From: CAWHYG01 sp963833505
GTDB lineage: Bacteria; Eisenbacteria; RBG-16-71-46; CAIMUX01
Direction of reading: 5' to 3'
Length of the DNA stretch: 64,000 nucleotides
Assembly (NCBI GenBank): GCA_963833505.1
Contig: CAWHYG010000007.1
Coordinates: 62,001 to 126,000 of the forward strand
Shown: positions 17,581 through 26,221 of the stretch, one piece after another
How positions within the stretch are numbered: the stretch's first letter is position 1
Layout of the letters: every line of letters begins with the position of its first letter
The notes under the pieces: model-generated
Databases searched by the model: none
The model's input: the letters and a program-made list of their open reading frames with translations, nothing else
What the model was told of the DNA's origin: nothing
Program-made: the position numbers and the translations under genes

Positions 17581-20500
17581 ATGCGGTTTCAGGCTGAGCG
17601 CTCCAGTGTCGTGCCTCACTTCAGATTGCCGGCATTCGGGCCGGGTAGCCTGTGGGTCCTGGGCGCGGCGCTTTGGGTCGCGATGGCGGCTCAACCCGCT
17701 CGCGCGATCTCGCACCGGACCTTGATGACCGTGACGGGCGGCGGTGGAGACGAGGTCGGGTACGCGGTCGGAGTGACGAACGGCGACATCAACGGCGACG
17801 GCTACCCGGACGTCATCGTCGCGGCACCCTACTGGAATCACTTCAACGGGGCGGTCTACATCTACTTCGGCGGACCCTCCCCGCGCGCCACGCCGGACGT
17901 GACATTGACCGGCCAGAACGGCGCTGGGTTTGGTCAGGCCGTCTCCATGGCCGGGGATGTCAACGGCGATGGGTACCAGGACGTCATCGTTGGGGAGCCT
18001 GAAAGCTCCACCGCCTATGTCTTCTACGGCGGGCCGACCCTGACCTCCAAGGGGGCTTCGAGCGCGGATGTCATCTTGACCGGGGAGGGGTCTGCCGACA
18101 GATTTGGCACTTCGGTGAACACGGCCGGCGACCTGAACGGCGATGGCCGTTCGGACGTGATCGTCGGGGCGCAATCGTACGGCAGCAATACTGGACGGAC
18201 CTACCTGTTCTACGGAGGATCGACGCTGGTTTCGAAGGGAGCCGGAAGCGCGGATGTCATCCTGACCGGTGAGTCCGGCAGCGATTTCGGTGTTTCGGCC
18301 GTCGCCGCCGGCGACGTGAACGGTGACGGACGCGCCGACGTGATCGTAGGGGCCCTTGGATACAGCTCGAACACCGGTCGGGCGTACGTTTTCTATGGCG
18401 GGCCGACCCTGACCTCGAAAGGTGCGGCTGGCGCCGACGTCATCCTGACCGGAGAGGCCGGAAGCTACTTTGGCGGTTCCGTCGCCGGGGCGGGCGATCT
18501 CAACGGCGATGATCGCGCCGATGTGATCGTAGGGGCCTTTGGATACGGCTCGAACACCGGTCGAGCGTACGTCTTCTACGGCGGGCCGACCCTGAACTCG
18601 AAAGGCGCGGCGGCCGCCGACGTCATCCTGACCGGAGAGGCGCCCTCCAGCGATTTCGGCAATTCCGTCGCCACCGCCGGGGATGTCAACGGCGACGGCC
18701 GCCCGGACTTGATCGTAGGGTCGTTATTTTACAACAACAGTCTGGGTCGAGCCTATGTGTTCTTCGGCGGTTCGTCCCTGGCCTCGGAGTCGGCCTCCAA
18801 TGCGGACATTCTCCTGGGGGCGGAGACCGAATACGGCGAGTTCGGTTTGTCGGTCGCGAGCGTCGGAGACGTGAACGGAGATGGGTACGCCGACGTAATC
18901 ATCGGAGCTCCAGGATACAATGACGCAGCCGGCCGGGCCTACGTGGTCGAGATCTATCCCTACCTGTTGATCACTCCGAACGGGGGTGAGCATTGGCTCG
19001 CCGGGCAGTCGGCCAAGGTACGCTGGCTGGGACAGGACGCAGCCGATGTCTCGGTCTCCTTGGACAGCGGTCTGAGCTGGAGCACGCTCCTGACCGGCGT
19101 CGGCGGCCAGGCCGACAACACGGTCACGGTCCTGGCGCCGGGTCGGAGCACATCCATGGGCCTGGTGCGCGTGGGCTATACGGGCCAGGCGGCCAGGACC
19201 TCCAACTCGGTTCAAAGCAGCCGCACGTTCTCCATCGTCGCCGGCGCACCCCCAACGGCCGCCGCCCGGCTGTTCAGCACCATTAACGGCTCATCCCAAG
19301 GCGGGATGGGATCCGCGGCGGTCACGGTGGGCGACCTGAACGGCGACGGGTACCCGGACCTGGCGGTGGCGGCGCCGAACGCGAACAACGCGACCGGTGC
19401 GGTGTCCGTCTACTACGGAGGAGCGAAGCCGCACACGACCGCTGATGTCATGCTGACGGGAGAGGATGCCAACGACCTGTTCGGGTCCGCGATCGCAGCC
19501 GCCGGGGATGTCAATGGCGATGGTCATGCGGACCTCGTCGTGGGGGCGCCCAACTATGGCGGCTCGAATCAAAACGGGCGGGCGTATGTCTTCTACGGCG
19601 GGCCGGGCCTCGTCTCCAAGGGTGCAGGGAGCGCGAACGTCATCCTGACCGGTGAGATACTCAGCATGTTCGGTTGTGCCGTCGCTTCCGCCGGAGACGT
19701 CAATGGGGACGGGATCAACGATCTGATCGTGGGAGGGAGGATATACTTCGACCGTGGTCGTGCCTATGTGTTCTACGGCGGCTCGGGCCTGGTTTCGAAG
19801 GGCGCCGGCAGCGCGGATGAAATCCTGAGCGGCGATTCCGACGACAGTGGTTTTGGCGCATATGTCGCTTCCGCGGGCGATCAGAATGGGGACGGCCGGC
19901 CCGATCTTCTCGTGGGCGCGCCGGGCTACAACTCCGGGGCCGGCCGAGCGTGCCTTTTCTATAGCAGCGGGTTCAACGGCGCCGAAAGCGCCGCGAGCGC
20001 GGACGTGATCCTGACCGGGAACCCCTCCGACGGATTTGGGGGGCCGATCGCTGCCGCGGACCTCAACGGCGACGGATACCGCGACATCATCTTGGGCACC
20101 GCTCCCAGCTCAGGCGCCGGCCGGGTCTGCGTCTTCTTCGGGGGCAGCGGACTGGTTTCCCAGGGTGCCGGGTCGGCGGATGTGGTGATGACCGGCGAGG
20201 GAGGGAGCAGCGGCTTCGGATCGGCGCTGGCCGCGGTTGGGGACGTGAATGGCGACGGGTGGGCGGACCTGCTGGTGGGAGACCCGAGCTACCTCAACCA
20301 CGAGGGTCGCGCCTATCTCTTTCTGGGGGGATCCGGGTTCGTCTCGAAGACCGCTGGGACCGCTGACATGATGTGGACCGGTGAGGCGACCAACGGCCTG
20401 TTCGGCGGAGCGGTCGGTTCGGCCGGAGATGAACGGCAGGATGGCTTCGACGACATCGTGGTCGGCGCTCCGGGGTACGGCAGCGGTTCCGGCCGGGCGT

Positions 20501-21387
20501 ATGTGTATGACCTTGACCGGTACCAGATTCTCTCGCCCCAGGGCGGGGACAGGTGGAACGTGGGCGGGACCGAGACCATCTCGTGGCTCGGCGCGCAGCC
20601 GGCCGACCTGTGGCTCTCGGCCGACGCCGGCAGCAGCTATCAAATGCTGCAGCACAACGTGGGCGGAGCGGCGAGCAATGCTCTGGCCCTGTTGGTGCCG
20701 CATGACCCGACGCGCTTTGCCCGGATCAAGCTGACGCCGTCCAACACCACGATCACGGGCGCCACGGCGAGCGACTCCCTTTTCACCATCCAGAGCGCCA
20801 TTTCGCTCCTGCTCTTCAACTCCCAGCCGGACCCGGAAGGCGGGACGGTGCTCGCCTGGAAGACCGACCCGCCGGTCGGGCCAGAAGGGATTTCCGGCTA
20901 CCGGCTGTACCGAACGTTGCCCGGCGCGAACGAGATGCGGGTGGGACCGGATCTGATCACCGAAACGAGTTATTCGGACCCATCCGGCAGGTCCGGCTCC
21001 ACGTACCGCCTGAGCGCGGTCAACGGCCTGGGCGACGAGTGGGAGCTGGGTTCCCTTTCGGTGGGCGCGGTGCCGGCGCTGGCGGCCTGGCCGCTGCCCT
21101 ATACCGGAGGCGATCTCCACATCACGTTCGTAGTTCCGGACGCCGGGTCGGGCTCGCGCGGTACCGCGGGCGCCGGCGCTTCCGACGGGGTAACGGAGGT
21201 TGCCGTGTACGATCTCTGCGGGCGGCTGGTGAAGACCGTGGCGTACGGGGCGTATGCGGCCGGCGAGCATTCAGTCACATGGGACGGACGAGATGCCTCG
21301 GATCGTGCGGTGGCTCGAGGGGTCTACTTCCTTCGCGCTGGCAGCGACGGGAAGGCGTCTCGCCTGAAGCTGACGATGCTTCGATAG
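17581..21387 (+). CDS. Secreted double FG-GAP beta-propeller protein with sorting tail (paralogue B)
   Basis: Also 1268 residues and collinear with the gene at 12469-16275. It has signal peptide ...AQPARA, seven FG-GAP repeats, an Ig-like PNGGEHW domain, seven more repeats, a second Ig-like domain, an FnIII-like segment and a FlgD-like tail (VAVYDLCGRLVKTV, GVYFLRAG). ATG 17581 follows GGAG. Most repeats hold intact DxNGDGxxD loops; the last blade of each propeller set ends in a weaker loop (ERQDGFDDIVV here, QRQDGFSDIVV in A), a shared deviation showing that they arose by duplication of the whole gene. Function is unknown beyond probable calcium-bound surface adhesion. Confidence 0.92.
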   Translation: MRFQAERSSVVPHFRLPAFGPGSLWVLGAALWVAMAAQPARAISHRTLMTVTGGGGDEVGYAVGVTNGDINGDGYPDVIVAAPYWNHFNGAVYIYFGGPSPRATPDVTLTGQNGAGFGQAVSMAGDVNGDGYQDVIVGEPESSTAYVFYGGPTLTSKGASSADVILTGEGSADRFGTSVNTAGDLNGDGRSDVIVGAQSYGSNTGRTYLFYGGSTLVSKGAGSADVILTGESGSDFGVSAVAAGDVNGDGRADVIVGALGYSSNTGRAYVFYGGPTLTSKGAAGADVILTGEAGSYFGGSVAGAGDLNGDDRADVIVGAFGYGSNTGRAYVFYGGPTLNSKGAAAADVILTGEAPSSDFGNSVATAGDVNGDGRPDLIVGSLFYNNSLGRAYVFFGGSSLASESASNADILLGAETEYGEFGLSVASVGDVNGDGYADVIIGAPGYNDAAGRAYVVEIYPYLLITPNGGEHWLAGQSAKVRWLGQDAADVSVSLDSGLSWSTLLTGVGGQADNTVTVLAPGRSTSMGLVRVGYTGQAARTSNSVQSSRTFSIVAGAPPTAAARLFSTINGSSQGGMGSAAVTVGDLNGDGYPDLAVAAPNANNATGAVSVYYGGAKPHTTADVMLTGEDANDLFGSAIAAAGDVNGDGHADLVVGAPNYGGSNQNGRAYVFYGGPGLVSKGAGSANVILTGEILSMFGCAVASAGDVNGDGINDLIVGGRIYFDRGRAYVFYGGSGLVSKGAGSADEILSGDSDDSGFGAYVASAGDQNGDGRPDLLVGAPGYNSGAGRACLFYSSGFNGAESAASADVILTGNPSDGFGGPIAAADLNGDGYRDIILGTAPSSGAGRVCVFFGGSGLVSQGAGSADVVMTGEGGSSGFGSALAAVGDVNGDGWADLLVGDPSYLNHEGRAYLFLGGSGFVSKTAGTADMMWTGEATNGLFGGAVGSAGDERQDGFDDIVVGAPGYGSGSGRAYVYDLDRYQILSPQGGDRWNVGGTETISWLGAQPADLWLSADAGSSYQMLQHNVGGAASNALALLVPHDPTRFARIKLTPSNTTITGATASDSLFTIQSAISLLLFNSQPDPEGGTVLAWKTDPPVGPEGISGYRLYRTLPGANEMRVGPDLITETSYSDPSGRSGSTYRLSAVNGLGDEWELGSLSVGAVPALAAWPLPYTGGDLHITFVVPDAGSGSRGTAGAGASDGVTEVAVYDLCGRLVKTVAYGAYAAGEHSVTWDGRDASDRAVARGVYFLRAGSDGKASRLKLTMLR

Positions 21388-21431
21388 TATGGAACGACCC
21401 TGTCCGACAGCCCGGGCTGCCGAACAGCGCT

Positions 21432-21455
21432 GGATCCGGCCTCTCGGCCGGATCC
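21432..21455. terminator. Candidate bidirectional terminator hairpin
   Basis: A perfect 10-bp stem (GGATCCGGCC / GGCCGGATCC) with a TCTC loop lies in the 84-bp gap between the convergent genes ending at 21387 (plus) and 21472 (minus). Neither side has a T run, so if it terminates it is not a textbook Rho-independent site. Confidence 0.45.
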
Positions 21456-21471
21456 GGGAGAAGAACCTGAC

Positions 21472-22701
21472 TTAGAAGCCGGCCGTTCCCTTGGGCGTGC
21501 CGACGCCCGTCGGGAAATCGTACCCGGTCTTGGCGCCGTACGAACCCGCCTTGCCGCTCGTCACATCGTAGAAGTTGGCACCGCCGAGGCCCCCGTAGAT
21601 GAACGTGTTCTCGGCCACGGCGCCGCCACGGTTGCCGCCGGCGGTGTTCACGATGCCCGCGATCACCGGGCAGGCGACGCTGGTGCCGCCGAACACGTAC
21701 CAGCCGCCGTGCCAGCGCACTGCGACTCCGGTGTTCGGATCGGCCACCGCCGCCACGTCGGCGATGCCGCGCTGGGTGCCCACCACGTTGGACACGCCGT
21801 TCTGATAGGCCGGGCGGGACTCATAGACGCTGGGACCGCATCCGGTTCCGCTCCACACCGTTTCGCTCGAGCGGTTGTAGCCGGAGTCCACGTGGAGGGT
21901 GGTGCCGCCCACCGCCACGACGTAGGGAGACGCCGCCGGGTATTCCCTCAGGCCGCCGGTGTCGCCGCCGGAAGCGAAGTAGGTCACGCCCGCGTGATTG
22001 AAGTGGGCATCGTCGCTCTTTTCGCCGGAGAACTCGCCTCCGCCCCAGCTATTCGAGCACTGCTGGGCGCCCGCGATGCCGGCGGCCGCGTCCTCCGCGC
22101 CAAAGAGATTGGTGTAGCTGTTCGACGCCGCCTCGACCAGGACGATCTTGGCGTGGGGCGCCATGGCGTGAGCCCACTCGATGTCCAGGTCCTCCTCCTG
22201 GCTCCATCCGGAGTTGAACGAGGGCTTGGAGCCCGACGCATACACGACCTGCAGCACCTTGTTGGTGGATGCGGTCACGTTGTTCGAGGTTTCCTGCGGA
22301 AGGCCGAACTGGGCCGAGAAGGCGTTGAAGTCCGCCAGGGCGTAAGAATCGTCGTACGCATCCACGATCACGATCGTTCCGGAACCGCCCGCGCCTGGAA
22401 TGCCGTACGCCGTCTGGATCTGTCCGGGGCTGTAGCCGGAAGGGCTCGCCAACGGAATCATCTGCCCGGTCTGGCCGATGTAGATGAGATGGTTGGTGTG
22501 CAATTCGCCGGGGCGGGGCACGGACGACTCCGGAACCAGGATGTTCGGGTCGTTCTGGAAGAAAAGGCCCTGAACGGAGGACATGGCGGCAGGGTTCGAC
22601 GCGGACGGGGCCGTGATGCGTCCCGCGTCGTTGTTCAGGCATCCGGAAACAACAAGAACCATAAGCAACGTGACTGCCAGGCCGGTCAGGAGCTTTTTCA
22701 T
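21472..22701 (-). CDS. Sedolisin-family (S53) serine-carboxyl protease, lipoprotein
   Basis: A 409-residue protease with a lipoprotein signal (lipobox VSGC; mature Cys followed by LNND), so it is probably membrane anchored on the periplasmic or outer face. The S53 catalytic set is present: Glu169 and Asp173 in SQEEDLDIEW, Ser341 in GGTSVACP, and the oxyanion Asp in YFASGGDTGG. No large pro-kumamolisin activation domain precedes the catalytic part; only ~100 residues do. S53 enzymes usually work at acid pH. The start is the ATG at 22701 behind AGGAGGAA. It stands alone, convergent with the FG-GAP cluster. Confidence 0.88.
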   Translation of the reverse strand: MKKLLTGLAVTLLMVLVVSGCLNNDAGRITAPSASNPAAMSSVQGLFFQNDPNILVPESSVPRPGELHTNHLIYIGQTGQMIPLASPSGYSPGQIQTAYGIPGAGGSGTIVIVDAYDDSYALADFNAFSAQFGLPQETSNNVTASTNKVLQVVYASGSKPSFNSGWSQEEDLDIEWAHAMAPHAKIVLVEAASNSYTNLFGAEDAAAGIAGAQQCSNSWGGGEFSGEKSDDAHFNHAGVTYFASGGDTGGLREYPAASPYVVAVGGTTLHVDSGYNRSSETVWSGTGCGPSVYESRPAYQNGVSNVVGTQRGIADVAAVADPNTGVAVRWHGGWYVFGGTSVACPVIAGIVNTAGGNRGGAVAENTFIYGGLGGANFYDVTSGKAGSYGAKTGYDFPTGVGTPKGTAGF

Positions 22702-22821
22702 GACGCAACTTCCTCCTGAGGATGAGACGTCCCGATGGGTTTTCGAACCAATGCGACGGAGCGGAACTGGAGCGGGGAGTCCAGGAAACGGGGTGGAGTC
22801 CCGTCCGTCCGGAACTGATCG

Positions 22822-22850
22822 ATTCTGAGACTTTCTCGCCGGGAAGACAA
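22822..22850 (-). promoter_or_regulatory. Candidate promoter for the S53 protease
   Basis: Read on the minus strand: TTGTCT (22850-22845), a 17-bp spacer and CAGAAT (22827-22822), four of six matches each. This would give a leader of about 115 nt to the ATG at 22701. Weak but correctly spaced. Confidence 0.35.
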
Positions 22851-22984
22851 GTTGAATTCCCTGCGAGGCGCTGCCGGGGATCGCTGCCGCGGCCCGTGGG
22901 GCTCCCGCCTCGGCCCGTACTGCCATCCCACCGTGATTTCGAGACTTGTGTGGTTTCCAGCCTAGGGGCTCCGATGTCCGCCGC

Positions 22985-23212
22985 CCCGCCGGTCCAGTTC
23001 CAGCCCTCCGGCGTGCGCACCCGGCGCGCCTGATCCTGGCCCGACATCAGCCTCAGCAGCGAACCGGGGGAGACGCCGACAGAGAAGACGGCCGCCTCGG
23101 CGCGCGCGAAGAAGTCTCGCCTTGCGGTGGCGGCGAAATCGGCACCCATGCCCGGCCAGAGATAGCCTCCAGTCGGGAAGAGCAGGGCGGTTTCCTGCGC
23201 GAGATGAGTCAT
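22985..23212 (-). pseudogene. N-terminal fragment of an ACP acyltransferase (FabD-like)
   Basis: From ATG 23212 the frame reads like the first ~75 residues of malonyl-CoA:ACP transacylase-type proteins: TALLFPTGGYLWPGMGADF in place of the usual FPGQGSQ..GMG opening, then FFARAEAA and LRLMSGQDQARRVRTPEGWN. Similarity stops near 22985, and the active-site GHSxG region is absent, so no function is expected. The usual FPGQG is FPTGG, a further sign of decay. No ribosome site is evident. The remainder of the 22702-23409 spacer holds nothing else I recognise apart from the promoter above. Confidence 0.45.
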
Positions 23213-23409
23213 GTCCCGGAGACACTAGCCGGGGGCGGACCCGGGGCAAACGTCAAGCGGCCGGATGCCATGGGACCGGAAAGCGTATCATGTATGCGTG
23301 GCAGACTGCCGCCGGCAAGCGTCCTCAGGGATCTCGGGACGTCAGGTCTGCGATCGCTTCCGGACCTGGGAGCGGTTCCGGCTCAGCAAGGCGCAACCCG
23401 GAGGAGTCG

Positions 23410-24162
23410 ATGTCGAGCTTCAACAGCTACGAGGATCCGGGCATGGCCGGCGCCTATGCCCGGCTGGAGTTTCCCGGCACCTATTATCTCGCCTTCCGGG
23501 ATCTCCCGGCGATCTTCCGCCGGGAGGTTTGCGGGAACGCCGCGATGGACTTCGGCTGCGGCGCCGGGCGCTCGACGCGATTCCTCCGGCAGCACGGCTT
23601 CGCTGCCGTTGGGGTGGACATCTCCGCGGAGATGATCGCCCACGCCCGTGTTCTCGATCCCGCGGGCGACTACCGCCTCGTCCGAGACGGCGACCTCGGA
23701 GTATTCGGCGGTTCCATCTTCGATCTGGTTCTGTCGGCCTTCACCTTCGATAACATCCCGACGCGGGAGCAGAAGGTCCGGGCCCTCTGCGAGCTGGCGC
23801 GAGTTCTCCGGCCGACCGGCCGGCTGGTCAACGTCGTCTCGTCTCCGGATATCTATGTCCACGAATGGGTGTCGTTCACCACCAAGGACTATCCAGACAA
23901 CCGGTGCGCGCGCAGCGGCGACACCGTGCTCATCGTCAACACGGCCATTGACGACCGTCGCCCGGTACGGGATGTGGTCTGGTCCGACGAATCCTACCGG
24001 GAGATCTATGCGGAATCGGGGTTCGAGGTGGTGGCAAACCACCGCCCCCTGGGCCGCGAAGAGGAGCCGTTCGCCTGGGTCAATGAGACCCGCATCGCGC
24101 CGTGGGTTCTCTGGGTGCTGCGGCCCGCGCCAGCCGTCAACCTGCCTCCTCCTCGCCCGTAG
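23410..24162 (+). CDS. Class I SAM-dependent methyltransferase
   Basis: A 250-residue enzyme of the Methyltransf_11/25 kind. SAM motif I is MDFGCGAGRSTRF (~48-60), the acidic strand-2 end is VGVDIS, and motif IV/post I is FDLVLSAFTFDNIP. The acceptor cannot be inferred; small-molecule or lipid methylases share this layout. The ATG at 23410 is preceded by CCCGGAGGAG and starts MSSFNSYEDPGMA, a frequent opening in the family. Upstream in-frame sequence is discarded as non-coding. It is a single gene between the acyltransferase fragment and the ABC operon. Confidence 0.88.
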   Translation: MSSFNSYEDPGMAGAYARLEFPGTYYLAFRDLPAIFRREVCGNAAMDFGCGAGRSTRFLRQHGFAAVGVDISAEMIAHARVLDPAGDYRLVRDGDLGVFGGSIFDLVLSAFTFDNIPTREQKVRALCELARVLRPTGRLVNVVSSPDIYVHEWVSFTTKDYPDNRCARSGDTVLIVNTAIDDRRPVRDVVWSDESYREIYAESGFEVVANHRPLGREEEPFAWVNETRIAPWVLWVLRPAPAVNLPPPRP

Positions 24163-24441
24163 GCGTTGGCCCGGTGCAAGCCGGGATCACGCGCCATGAC
24201 ATCCTGGGCGGATGCGCCCTCCACCGCCTGCTCGAACTCCCGCACCGACTCCCGCAGGCCCTGAACGATCGCCTTGCGTTGGCTCGCGATTCCCTGTCCC
24301 TGCAGATCTCTTCGATCACATGGCTTTCGGCATCGAGAAGGGCCACGCCGGCGGTGATGGACGTCATGCGGGCATGCGGACAACCGCGGTATGAGACGCT
24401 GTCGCAAGCGTACCAGCCGATGTCAACCAGCCGTCGCTTGC
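24163..24441. other. Spacer with possible frameshifted minus-strand remnant
   Basis: No complete gene. On the minus strand, one frame gives MTSITAGVALLDAESHVIEE and the adjacent frame continues with the protein-like RKAIVQGLRESVREFEQAV, ending about 24165. This looks like one small protein broken by a frameshift near 24290, but I recognise no family. It may also be chance open sequence in GC-rich DNA. Confidence 0.3.
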
Positions 24442-24470
24442 TTGACGCAAAGGGTGGCAGTTTCTACACT
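24442..24470 (+). promoter_or_regulatory. Sigma70-like promoter of the ABC/Gld-like operon
   Basis: TTGACG (24442-24447), a 17-bp spacer and TACACT (24465-24470): five and four of six consensus bases. It lies about 100 bp before the ATPase start at 24573 and is one of the best promoter matches in the window. Confidence 0.6.
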
Positions 24471-24572
24471 GCCCGGCATGGGTCGCGATCCTCGATGAGG
24501 CCCGGAACGTACCGCTGGTTCCCGCCTGCCGCCGGATTCGCCCTGAAGGAGAGGTCGCCGCATGACCCAGCC

Positions 24573-25457
24573 ATGATTCGGCTCGATCAGGTCACCAAGC
24601 GATACGGATCCGTCGTCGCGGTCGATTCCGTATCCTTCGAAATCGGCCGCGGCGAGGTCGTCGGCTTCCTGGGACCCAACGGGGCCGGCAAGAGCACGCT
24701 GCTCAAGATGATCTCCACCTGGCTCATGCCGGATCACGGAACGATCGAAATCGACGGCCACGACACGCGGACCGATTCACTGGCGGTGCGCCGCTCGCTT
24801 GGATACCTGCCTGAGCACAATGCTCTCTACGACGGGATGCGCGTCGACCGCTTCCTTCGGTTCGTCGCCCGGGCGCGCGGCCTGGACGAGCCGCGTTACG
24901 CCGAACGGCTGGCGTGGGTGGTGCAGCGCTGCGGTCTCGAGGAAGTGCTGGGGAAGCGGATCAACGAATGTTCCAAAGGATATCGCCAGCGGATCGGCGT
25001 GGCCGCCGCGCTCATTCATGATCCGCCGGTGATCATTCTCGACGAGCCCACGCACGGTCTCGATCCCTTGCAGGTTGCGGCCTTTCGCGAGTTCATCCTC
25101 GGGCTGCGCGAGGGGCGCGCCATTCTCTTCAGCAGCCACATCCTGAGCGAGGTCGTGACCACGACGGAACGGGTCCTCCTGATCCATCACGGACGGATTC
25201 TCTACGACGGGCGCGTGCAGGAGCTGGCGCAACGCGGTGGCGAGAGGGGGGGCAGTGCAATCGAGGCGGTCGTGCTCGACATGTTCCGAACGACCGGCGG
25301 CGATGAGTCGGTGAGAACCCGCGACGAGGGCACGGCGGCCGGGGGCACGGGGTCGACGATTGCGCCCGGAGAGGAGCCGGCGGCTCGTGGCGGCGGCCGC
25401 AAAGGCGTCCGCGAGGCGAACTCCGCCCGCTCGGTCGAGAAGGGCGGCCGATCATGA
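24573..25457 (+). CDS. ABC transporter ATP-binding protein (GldA-like)
   Basis: A 294-residue ATPase of the ABC-2 exporter class. Walker A is GPNGAGKST, the signature is ECSKGYRQRIG (CSKGY in place of LSGGQ, typical of this subclass), Walker B is PPVIILDEP, and the switch His is in LFSSH. A poorly conserved ~60-residue charged tail follows. The ATG at 24573 opens MIRLDQVTKRYG. The best ribosome site (GGAGAGG) instead precedes an ATG at 24562 that encodes only MTQP before a TGA overlapping this ATG, so initiation here may be coupled to a four-codon leader. It heads the operon with the permease and GldG-like genes. Confidence 0.93.
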   Translation: MIRLDQVTKRYGSVVAVDSVSFEIGRGEVVGFLGPNGAGKSTLLKMISTWLMPDHGTIEIDGHDTRTDSLAVRRSLGYLPEHNALYDGMRVDRFLRFVARARGLDEPRYAERLAWVVQRCGLEEVLGKRINECSKGYRQRIGVAAALIHDPPVIILDEPTHGLDPLQVAAFREFILGLREGRAILFSSHILSEVVTTTERVLLIHHGRILYDGRVQELAQRGGERGGSAIEAVVLDMFRTTGGDESVRTRDEGTAAGGTGSTIAPGEEPAARGGGRKGVREANSARSVEKGGRS

Positions 25458-26221
25458 GCGCGCGGCGGACGCTCTCCACGGCCGAGTTCATCGACGGCGT
25501 GAAGCTCATCGCGGCTCGCGAGCTGAGCGCCTATTTCGATTCCCGGATCGCCTACGTCTACTCGATCGCCTTCGCCATCCTGGCCAACTCGGTCTTCATG
25601 AACGAGTTCTTTCTGGCCGGCCGCGTGGAGATGAGAGGGTTCTTCGAACGCCTCCCGCTGCTTTTCGCGGTGTTCCTGCCGGCCATCTCGATGAGGCTCT
25701 GGGCGGAGGAGCGCCGTCAGCGAACGATCGAGCTGCTGCTCACCTTGCCCGTGGCGCCGGTGCAGGCCGCACTGGGGAAGTTCCTCGCCGCCCTCGGGCT
25801 ACTCGCGGTCTTCCTGGCCAGCTCTCTTCCGATCGTGGTCATGCTTGCGGTGTTGGGAAAGCCGGATTTCGGCCTCATCCTCGCCGGCTACCTGGGCGTC
25901 GCCTGCCTGGGGGCGCTCTTTCTGGCGTTCGGGATGTTCTTCTCGGCTCTCTCCGGCGACCAGATCACGGCCTTCGTCTCCAGCGCGCTGGTGGCGTTCC
26001 TCCTGGTCCTCACGGGAAACGACAAGGTGGTGGCGGTTCTGGACGGCCTCTTGCCGGCGCTTTCGCCCGGCACGCTGCTCTGCCAGTCGATTTCGATCGC
26101 GCCTCACTATGACGCCTTCGTGCGAGGGAGCGTCGAGCTTCCGGCGCTGATCTATTTCGCGGGTCTGACGGCGTTTTTCGTGGGACTCACGGTGATCGTG
26201 CTGGAGCGCAACCGCACATGA
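25454..26221 (+). CDS. ABC-2 permease (GldF-like)
   Basis: A 255-residue membrane protein with six hydrophobic segments. It carries the family segment RELSAYFDSRIAYVYSIAF near the N-terminus and LWAEERRQRTIELLLTLPV in the first cytoplasmic loop, which is highly typical of GldF/NosY-like permeases. It pairs with the ATPase at 24573 (ATGA overlap at 25454) and with the GldG-like protein downstream (ATGA overlap at 26218). The transported substrate is unknown; in Bacteroidota GldAFG is needed for gliding, but homologues are widespread in non-gliders. Confidence 0.92.
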   Translation: MSARRTLSTAEFIDGVKLIAARELSAYFDSRIAYVYSIAFAILANSVFMNEFFLAGRVEMRGFFERLPLLFAVFLPAISMRLWAEERRQRTIELLLTLPVAPVQAALGKFLAALGLLAVFLASSLPIVVMLAVLGKPDFGLILAGYLGVACLGALFLAFGMFFSALSGDQITAFVSSALVAFLLVLTGNDKVVAVLDGLLPALSPGTLLCQSISIAPHYDAFVRGSVELPALIYFAGLTAFFVGLTVIVLERNRT

